Below are positions 1 through 4,435 of a stretch of 5,954 bases of DNA, piece after piece (within the stretch, counting starts at the first letter, position 1; each line of letters opens with the position of its first letter). Location of the stretch: the NCBI GenBank assembly GCA_021154515.1, contig JAJKIL010000301.1, positions 1-5,954 of the forward strand, given 5' to 3'. Source of the stretch: Niastella sp. (GTDB lineage Bacteria > Bacteroidota > Bacteroidia > Chitinophagales > Chitinophagaceae). Made by a program: the position numbers and the translations under genes. The notes under the pieces are model-generated. The model was not told where the DNA came from and searched no databases. It worked only from the letters and a program-made list of their open reading frames with translations.

Positions 1-71
1 TCCAGATCCCTGACGGCCCCTGGCCCGGGGAAGGCCCGCTGGATCTGGGCACGCCGAAGTTTTTGTTTTGA
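1..71 (+). CDS. C-terminal end of a convergent plus-strand gene (partial, unknown product)
   Basis: Reading the third plus-strand frame from base 3 gives 22 residues ending ...GPWPGEGPLDLGTPKFLF and a TGA at 69-71. The composition (Gly/Pro-rich, then a hydrophobic end) and the GC-rich third positions look coding. The stop falls 12 bases before a hairpin followed by a T-run on the same strand, as expected for a gene end. No minus-strand gene occupies this stretch. I do not recognise the family from so short a tail. The alternative is plain intergenic DNA with a chance open frame; frame 1 is also open here but gives an Arg-rich, unprotein-like translation. Confidence 0.4.
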   Translation, partial: QIPDGPWPGEGPLDLGTPKFLF

Positions 72-83
72 TCTGAAACGAAT

Positions 84-109
84 AAGGGCACTCCAAATGG
101 AATGCCCTT
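84..109. terminator. Hairpin terminator between converging genes
   Basis: The arms AAGGGCACTCC (84-94) and GGAATGCCCTT (99-109) pair over 11 positions with one C-A mismatch around a four-base AAAT loop. On the plus strand the right arm runs into TTTTAT, so the better U-tract serves the convergent gene ending at 71. On the minus strand the hairpin lies 43-68 bases after the DUF5777 stop and is followed by ATTCGTTTC, a poorer tract. It may therefore act in both directions. A smaller perfect 6-bp hairpin (114-119 with 125-130, loop CGGAC) lies between it and the DUF5777 stop and could add to stopping minus-strand transcripts. Confidence 0.6.
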
Positions 110-151
110 TTATAAGACCCGGACGGTCTTTACACCTGGACACTAAGCATG

Positions 152-1027
152 TTATTTTTTACTGATCGAAAAAACGCGCGACAAATTAAACCCAAACCGC
201 ACTTCGCCCTTTCCCCAGTCCCCGGTTGTATTGGTGATAAATGCTTTCTCGTTCATGCCCGTAGTATTGGAGAAATGAAGCTGGAACACATGCCCGCCGG
301 TTTCAATATCAAAACCAACGGATAATGGATCCTTGTATATTTTTTTATCAAGCCCTTTGGCGATGTAATGATAGTCGGCCACAAACGCCACCCGTTTGGA
401 TAATTTAAACCGGCCACCTACGCCAATGGCATATACGTTGTTTTCATCAGTTGCCAGGTCAACCAGGTTCCGGTGGATAAAAATGGGTGACACCTGCAAG
501 CTGAACTGTTCACTGAATTTTCTTCCAATGATCACTTCATTGTAAAACGCCATGCGATGATTGAAGTTATATTTATGACTGGTATCGGCCCAGGGTGTTG
601 TGCCTACTGTCATTCCGGTTACCAGCACAATGGAAAATGGAAATGAACCTGGACCGGTTGATTGCCAAACGGGTCTGAATTTCAGGAATCCATCCAACTC
701 CTTGCCTGCCGTGCTGCGGCCAACCCCAACGGTTAACCGGTTACTGAGGCCATAATCAAAACCCAGTCGCATATTGGCTTCATCAAGACCAAAAAGGTTG
801 TTGGCGCCTGAATTCACTTCGCCAAAACGGTGCAGAATGCGCACATCGAGCACGCCCTTGCCGATAAATTCCATGGAATGGCCGTTTATAACCCGGCTCG
901 ATTTAAACGCATTGCTGACGAATTCTTTCTTTTTTTCTTCTTTGTTGTCGATCATTGACAACAACTCCTGCGCCTGTACTCCAACAGAAATAGCTACAAA
1001 TAAAAAGCCCACTAATAATTTTCTCAT
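152..1027 (-). CDS. DUF5777-type outer-membrane beta-barrel protein
   Basis: This 291-residue protein begins with a clear Sec signal peptide: basic MRK, a hydrophobic core at about residues 4-16, and a probable cleavage after Ala19 (VQA/QE). After a short charged segment (about 27-45) the rest is alternating polar/hydrophobic strands rich in Gly and aromatic residues. Examples are around 86-104 (MRLGFDYGLSNRLTVGVG), 112-120, 160-182, 199-221 and 247-254, with a last strand near 275-287. This is the pattern of an outer-membrane barrel, and length and layout fit the uncharacterised DUF5777 barrel family of Bacteroidota. The substrate is unknown. It is the last gene of the cytochrome-YceI-DUF5777 unit, starting 10 bases after the YceI stop; the short A-rich gap has no Shine-Dalgarno sequence. 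The order suggests that it works with the haem lipoprotein and the YceI protein at the outer membrane (inference). The barrel call is firmer than the family name. Confidence 0.8.
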   Translation of the reverse strand: MRKLLVGFLFVAISVGVQAQELLSMIDNKEEKKKEFVSNAFKSSRVINGHSMEFIGKGVLDVRILHRFGEVNSGANNLFGLDEANMRLGFDYGLSNRLTVGVGRSTAGKELDGFLKFRPVWQSTGPGSFPFSIVLVTGMTVGTTPWADTSHKYNFNHRMAFYNEVIIGRKFSEQFSLQVSPIFIHRNLVDLATDENNVYAIGVGGRFKLSKRVAFVADYHYIAKGLDKKIYKDPLSVGFDIETGGHVFQLHFSNTTGMNEKAFITNTTGDWGKGEVRFGFNLSRVFSISKK

Positions 1028-1037
1028 TTGTTAGTTT

Positions 1038-1592
1038 TTATTTACCAAGCGGGTTATAATTGCAGTTTACTTTTATGTTCACTGATTTCGATACTTTGTC
1101 TTTAACCAGCGAGGGAATGGCGATATTATAATCAGCCAGTAATACGGTAAAGCCGGCGGTAGACGCAACGGCATCCCCGTTCACTTTCATGGTGCCGGTT
1201 GTTTCAACGTCCTTCTTTACGCCGTGCATATCCAGCTGCCCCTTAACGGTTACCGGATAAACGCCATTTTGCTGAAAATTTATTTTGTCGAGATTCACGA
1301 TCTTTCCTTTGAACAGGGCCTTGGGATACTTGTCGCTCTCCATATAATTTTCGTTAAAATGCTCCTGCATTAATGCTTTTTTAAATTCAAATCCTTTTAT
1401 GAGCACGGCAAATTCCATTTGACCGGTAGCGGCATCAAACACACTCACGGCTGCGCCATTAGTGGCATCGATGTCTTCTACCGAAGTGCCGGCGTTAAAG
1501 GTGACCTGTCCTGATTTAGTGAAGTATTTTTTCTGCGAAAAGGCAAATGCAGTAACAAGCAGGCATACTGCCAGCATAATAGAATGTTTCAT
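1038..1592 (-). CDS. Secreted YceI-family (lipocalin-like, isoprenoid-binding type) protein
   Basis: This 184-residue protein has a signal peptide: MKH, a hydrophobic core at about 5-18, and a likely cleavage after Ser19 (AFS/QKK). The mature part (about 22-180) is one YceI domain. Recognisable landmarks are the first strand 'GQVTFNAGTSVEDIDATN' (28-45), the segment from Phe68 to Gly96 including 'HFNENYMESDKYPKALFKG' (78-96), the 'GQLDMHGVKKDVE' strand pair (118-130) and the late 'LLADYNIAIPSLVKDKVS' stretch (151-168). YceI proteins form an extended lipocalin-like barrel, and solved members bind polyisoprenoid or quinone-like lipids; this one is the short single-domain form common in Bacteroidota. 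It probably works in the periplasm, carrying a hydrophobic ligand. The ligand itself cannot be read from sequence. It starts 21 bases after the cytochrome stop and ends 10 bases before DUF5777, so co-transcription is likely. The ATG is directly followed by the signal peptide, which fixes the start. Confidence 0.92.
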   Translation of the reverse strand: MKHSIMLAVCLLVTAFAFSQKKYFTKSGQVTFNAGTSVEDIDATNGAAVSVFDAATGQMEFAVLIKGFEFKKALMQEHFNENYMESDKYPKALFKGKIVNLDKINFQQNGVYPVTVKGQLDMHGVKKDVETTGTMKVNGDAVASTAGFTVLLADYNIAIPSLVKDKVSKSVNIKVNCNYNPLGK

Positions 1593-1613
1593 GTGGTATA
1601 TATTTCTTTTACT

Positions 1614-2015
1614 TTAATTATTGGGCATGCCGGAATCGAACCAGCATTGTAAAACGGCTATATCATGCGTGTTGAGCGGGGCAGCAGGAGGCATCGTTTT
1701 TTCGATAATGGCCCTTTGTTTAATACGGTCTGATTTTGATTTTATCTGATCATAGGTTTCCAGAATAACTCCTCCTTTGGCGGCAGCGGCGCCGTGGCAG
1801 CGGGAAGAACTGCATTTGGTCGTTATGATAGACTTTACCGTGGCAAAAGTAGCATTCAGTGTGTCGCAGGCATTTTGTTTAGGCGGGTTCAACAGCTCTT
1901 TTTTGTCGTAGGTACAGCTTGCGCTGAACAGGATGAAGAGTGCAAGAAAGAATGAATACCTGTTTTTAAAAGGAGAGGCGCTTGAAGCAAGCGGCGTAAG
2001 GATATTGGTTTTCAC
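1614..2015 (-). CDS. Lipid-anchored c-type cytochrome with CX4CH haem motif
   Basis: This 133-residue protein starts at GTG (2013-2015). No ATG lies between the upstream in-frame stop (2037-2039) and the hydrophobic segment, so GTG is the only reasonable start. Residues 20-33 are a hydrophobic export segment ending SAS-Cys34, a probable lipobox; the mature lipoprotein would begin CTYDKKE. The haem site is Cys68-SSSR-Cys73-His74, four residues between the cysteines instead of the usual two. This variant is known in some multihaem cytochromes and recurs in small Bacteroidota cytochrome lipoproteins. Met108 in 'TMPP' is the likely second axial ligand. Residues 114-133 (LNTHDIAVLQCWFDSGMPNN) match the usual C-terminal helix of this cytochrome class. 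Cys50 and Cys124 could form a disulfide. The predicted role is one-electron transfer at the periplasmic face of a membrane. It is the first gene of a three-gene unit with YceI and DUF5777. Partners and redox potential are unknown. Confidence 0.85.
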   Translation of the reverse strand: MKTNILTPLASSASPFKNRYSFFLALFILFSASCTYDKKELLNPPKQNACDTLNATFATVKSIITTKCSSSRCHGAAAAKGGVILETYDQIKSKSDRIKQRAIIEKTMPPAAPLNTHDIAVLQCWFDSGMPNN

Positions 2016-2040
2016 TGTTCGTTTTCTTTTGGGTGATTAA

Positions 2041-2055
2041 TTGATATTTGATCAA
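2041..2055. promoter_or_regulatory. TTGAT-N5-ATCAA palindrome upstream of the cytochrome gene
   Basis: TTGAT (2041-2045), spacer ATTTG, ATCAA (2051-2055): perfect 5-bp arms, 25 bases upstream of the GTG start of the cytochrome gene. The half-sites equal those of the FNR/CRP-family box, but the canonical spacer is four bases and here it is five. Within it is also a perfect 8-bp palindrome TTGATCAA (2048-2055). It is a candidate operator for the cytochrome-YceI-DUF5777 unit. Chance occurrence in AT-rich intergenic DNA is quite possible. Confidence 0.3.
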
Positions 2056-2111
2056 GGCAATTTTAGAACTCAATTACTGTGCTTGAATGGTTTTTGAACT
2101 GCCGGAAATTA

Positions 2112-2141
2112 CCCATTGGTAAATATTGATAACCGAATGGG
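2112..2141. repeat. Inverted repeat in the regulator-cytochrome gap
   Basis: The arms CCCATTGGT (2112-2120) and ACC-G-AATGGG (2132-2141) pair over 9 positions with one bulged G, around an 11-base AT-rich loop. In minus-strand RNA this would be a stem-loop 42 bases after the response-regulator stop and about 97 bases before the cytochrome start. No T-run follows on the minus strand, so a factor-independent terminator is not well supported. It may be an operator, an RNA-stabilising 3' structure of the regulator mRNA, or part of the cytochrome leader. Confidence 0.4.
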
Positions 2142-2183
2142 CATTTATTGCGGCTGGTTGTTCATCTACCCGATACCGTTTGT

Positions 2184-2942
2184 TTAAGTCATGCTAAAGC
2201 CACCCAGCAGCCAGTTGTAAAAAGGGTCTGTACGGCCAAAACTGGTAATGGTATTATAGTTGGTATTGGGTTGCAAAACCACTTGCAGCCGTGATTTGCT
2301 GGCCGGGATCATTTTTACGATAGCCGAAAGATGAATGATGAACTGGCGGTTGATGCGGAAGAAATGAGCGGGGTTTAGTAATTGTTCCAACCGTTCGAGC
2401 GTAAAACCCGTACGGTATTTGTTACCGCCAAAAGTAATGAGGTACACTATTTTCTGCTCTGAAAAGAAATAAGCCACTTCTTCCCCCTTCACCAGTTTTA
2501 CCTGATTCCCTACAGTGACCAGAAAGCGGTCCTGGAACCTGTTGTTAGTCTCTCCCTGAATTTCTTCAACCAAAGGCGCTGTTTCTTTAGCTACTAAATA
2601 CCGGTACCGGAAAACCGCTTTTTCTATTTCAGTTCTATCCAATGGTTTTAATAAATAATATATCCCGTTTTGCCTGAAAGCTTCCAGTGCAAACCGGTCG
2701 TTGGCGTTCATATAAACCACTGGTGGACTGGTCTTGAGCGATGTAAATAGATCAAAGCTCAATCCATCGGGAAAGGTGATTGCAGAAAATACCAACCGGG
2801 GAAGGGTGTTTTTCCGAAACCAGGTCCTGGCTGCGCGGATATCACTGCAATGGCTGATCGTTGCTTCAGGAATTATTCCCTTTAAAATGTACTCCAGTTC
2901 TTTTATAACTGCTTGTTCAGATTCGATAATCAAAATGCACAT
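2184..2942 (-). CDS. LytTR-family response regulator with degenerate receiver domain
   Basis: This 252-residue protein has a CheY-like receiver (about 1-118), a linker, and a LytTR DNA-binding domain (about 138-245). The LytTR part is well kept: 'RFLVTVGNQVKLVKGEEVAYFF' region (139-160), 'LERLEQLLNPAHFFRINRQ' (182-200) and 'IIHLSAIVKM' (202-211). The receiver keeps the fold and the conserved Lys99 (LLKPLD). The phosphoacceptor Asp is Ala54 (FSAITFPDG where family members read like FSDIxLPDG), the second acidic-pocket residue is Ser8 (IIESE), and the Thr/Ser switch position is Asn79. Aspartyl phosphorylation is therefore unlikely. It probably binds DNA as a transcription factor, controlled by expression level, a ligand or a partner. 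No LytS-type kinase is adjacent. It is monocistronic in layout, with gaps of 201 bases before and 168 after, on the same strand as the sigma factor and the cytochrome operon, both plausible targets (inference). Confidence 0.9.
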   Translation of the reverse strand: MCILIIESEQAVIKELEYILKGIIPEATISHCSDIRAARTWFRKNTLPRLVFSAITFPDGLSFDLFTSLKTSPPVVYMNANDRFALEAFRQNGIYYLLKPLDRTEIEKAVFRYRYLVAKETAPLVEEIQGETNNRFQDRFLVTVGNQVKLVKGEEVAYFFSEQKIVYLITFGGNKYRTGFTLERLEQLLNPAHFFRINRQFIIHLSAIVKMIPASKSRLQVVLQPNTNYNTITSFGRTDPFYNWLLGGFSMT

Positions 2943-3143
2943 ATTCTATAGGATAATATCTAAGGTTTATATTATGGGTATAGCTATCCGTGACTCCCGA
3001 AAGGAGCCGGTTTTTTGGCAAGCTGGGGTAAATTATAATAATAAGGGCAGCAGGGCGGTTATAGGGAGCTGTTGTATAGGGGAAAACAGTGCCTGCAATT
3101 TACAGAAAAATGCGCATAAAATGAATGCAGTCTGTAGAAGGAA

Positions 3144-3809
3144 TTATGATCTCAATGCTGATATCCGTTTCATTACGCCGTTTACAATGCGGTCGCAGCA
3201 AACCAGGTTAAACTCATAAATATCTTCGGTTGAATACGTTTTTTCAATGGCTTTCCGCAGCATGGCTTTGGCCCGGGTCAATCTTACTTTTACATTGGTG
3301 CCGGAAGTGTTCATGGCGTCTGCCGTTTCTGCAACGCTTAACCCCGCCAACTCGCGCAACGCAAAAGTAGTTCTATACTCCTGGGGAAGTTGTTGCAGGC
3401 AGGCTTCTACCACTTTATTAAATTCTCTGCTAAGGACTGCATCATCGGTGTTGCTGTGGTTCTTTGGTAAAAACATAAACGATGAATTGTCGGGTAAAAG
3501 ATCCGCTGTTTGCTCTTTGAGATAATTGAATTTGTGTGCTTTTCGATAACACTGATGAAGCATGATCGTAATAAGCCAGGTTTTGAAAGAAGAGCGTTCA
3601 GCAAATTGTTTCAGGTTCACATAGCTATTGATAAACGTTTCCTGCATCAGGTCTTCCGTATCCTGGTGGTTAAAGCCATAGCTTCTTCCCACTTTATACA
3701 GATAAGGATTATACCTGCGGATGATAATTTCAAATAAAGCGGTATTGCCCGCCAATACCTGCTCAATGATGGCTACATCGGTATATTGCTGAACGCTCTT
3801 GATTATCAT
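3144..3809 (-). CDS. ECF-type sigma-70 factor with Cys-containing C-terminal tail
   Basis: This 221-residue RNA polymerase sigma factor has region 2 at about 24-92 ('LFEIIIRRYNPYLYKVGR', the 'DTEDLMQETF' helix at 50-59 and 'SFKTWLITIMLHQCYRK' at 74-90). A variable linker follows (about 93-128), then region 4 at about 133-188 ('LPQEYRTTFALRELAGLSVAE', then the helix-turn-helix 'ETADAMNTSGTNVKVRLTRAK'). It lacks regions 1.1 and 3, so it is of the extracytoplasmic-function group. After region 4 it carries an extra tail of about 30 residues with 'YEFNLVCCDRIVNGVM' (198-213); Cys204-Cys205 could respond to thiol oxidation or a metal. No anti-sigma gene is adjacent, which is unusual for ECF factors. 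It starts 28 bases after the DoxX stop and is probably co-transcribed with it. Likely targets are its own unit and the cytochrome-YceI-DUF5777 unit (inference). Confidence 0.92.
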   Translation of the reverse strand: MIIKSVQQYTDVAIIEQVLAGNTALFEIIIRRYNPYLYKVGRSYGFNHQDTEDLMQETFINSYVNLKQFAERSSFKTWLITIMLHQCYRKAHKFNYLKEQTADLLPDNSSFMFLPKNHSNTDDAVLSREFNKVVEACLQQLPQEYRTTFALRELAGLSVAETADAMNTSGTNVKVRLTRAKAMLRKAIEKTYSTEDIYEFNLVCCDRIVNGVMKRISALRS

Positions 3810-3825
3810 GTTGAATGCTATATTA

Positions 3826-3833
3826 CAAATTTA
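3826..3833 (-). promoter_or_regulatory. Possible Bacteroidota -7 box before the sigma gene
   Basis: Minus-strand TAAATTTG matches the Bacteroidota housekeeping -7 consensus TAnnTTTG in the 28-base gap between DoxX and sigma. No convincing TTTG -33 element is seen at the proper distance. Use of the site would give a leader of only about 10 bases. It would allow sigma expression apart from DoxX, but the match may be fortuitous. Confidence 0.2.
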
Positions 3834-3837
3834 CCAA

Positions 3838-4284
3838 TTAATGGTTTAATGCCTGGCCTCCCGAGAATTGCACGCCACTGCTTTCCCGTACTTTGGGTTG
3901 AGCTTCTGTACGGGCTAATTGTGCCAGCGAATAAGCGCCCATGGCCATTACCAGGTCACGCACTGCTACGTCAAAATAGCCTTTGCCGATAATCAACTGT
4001 AATGCGATACATATCAACCAGGCCATTACTATATAAGCGCCAATGGCAGGCCGGGCCAAAACGATCAGTCCCGCAACAATTTCAATTACCCCAACGATCA
4101 TCATAAATGTATGTGGGCTAAAAGGAAGCATTTGTGCAATAGAAGGGTTCAGGTATTTGTCCCAGTCTGTTAACAGGTCGGTGAATTTATCCAACCCGGC
4201 TATAATGGGTACCAGCCCGCATGTGAATTTCAACAGTGTAAAAACACGGTGTACGTTGTGTGAGGTTAATGCTGCTGTTTCCAT
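3838..4284 (-). CDS. DoxX-like four-helix inner-membrane protein
   Basis: This 148-residue membrane protein has four predicted transmembrane helices at about 14-32, 58-77, 81-100 and 105-123. A polar first loop contains 'GLDKFTDLLTDWDKYL' (30-45), and a hydrophilic tail of about 25 residues follows the last helix. Helix count, length and the first-loop motif fit DoxX/DoxX-like small membrane proteins. Named relatives are linked to thiosulfate:quinone oxidoreductase (DoxD/DoxX) and to a mycobacterial membrane-bound oxidoreductase complex, but most members have no proven reaction. Cys22 and Cys92 lie within helices. The ATG at 4282-4284 follows an A-rich leader without a Shine-Dalgarno sequence, usual in this phylum. 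It is the first gene of the probable DoxX-sigma unit, so its product could be a target of the sigma factor, a membrane-side partner of it, or both; no direct evidence separates these. Confidence 0.82.
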   Translation of the reverse strand: METAALTSHNVHRVFTLLKFTCGLVPIIAGLDKFTDLLTDWDKYLNPSIAQMLPFSPHTFMMIVGVIEIVAGLIVLARPAIGAYIVMAWLICIALQLIIGKGYFDVAVRDLVMAMGAYSLAQLARTEAQPKVRESSGVQFSGGQALNH

Positions 4285-4329
4285 AAAATTTACTTTTTGA
4301 TGATTTTAATAGTAAGGCTCATCAAAGAA

Positions 4330-4358
4330 TAGAGATGGTGAGTGCGTGAAAGGTTACA
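4330..4358 (-). promoter_or_regulatory. ECF-like promoter candidate of the DoxX-sigma unit
   Basis: On the minus strand TGTAACC (4358-4352) is followed after 14 bases by CATCTCTA (4337-4330), about 46 bases upstream of the DoxX ATG. GTAACC-type -35 elements with a C-rich -10 about 16 bases on are used by several ECF sigma factors (for example Caulobacter SigF uses GTAACC). An AT-only tract (4369-4382) lies just upstream, where an UP element would be. If real, it would suggest that the sigma factor drives its own unit. Evidence is motif resemblance only. Confidence 0.35.
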
Positions 4359-4435
4359 GCGCCGGTCGATTTATTTTTAAATAGCTGTTTTTGAGGTAGT
4401 AATACAATTATATATGCAAGAATTGCACCCTTCTG

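Noticed and set aside
774..1034. Plus-strand open frame of 86 codons.
   Set aside because: It lies wholly antisense to the DUF5777 signal peptide and first strands, and its Ser/Pro-rich translation has no family look.
2988..3016. CTCC/GGAG hairpin flanked by CCG/CGG and followed by six T on the plus strand, terminator-like.
   Set aside because: No plus-strand gene precedes it. On the minus strand the A-tract comes before the stem, and the main stem is only 4 bp, so neither a terminator nor an attenuator is supported.
3111..3119. ATGCGCAT palindrome after the sigma stop.
   Set aside because: An 8-bp self-complementary word without loop or T-tract is expected by chance.
2734..3219. A 161-codon open plus-strand frame spanning the regulator start, the gap and the sigma gene end.
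   Set aside because: It overlaps two well-supported genes antisense, its translation has no recognisable domain, and much of it mirrors the conserved minus-strand frames.
4415..4427. TGCAA-GAA-TTGCA inverted repeat just after the GH9 stop, as a terminator.
   Set aside because: A 5-bp stem with a 3-base loop and no T-run on the minus strand is too weak to call.
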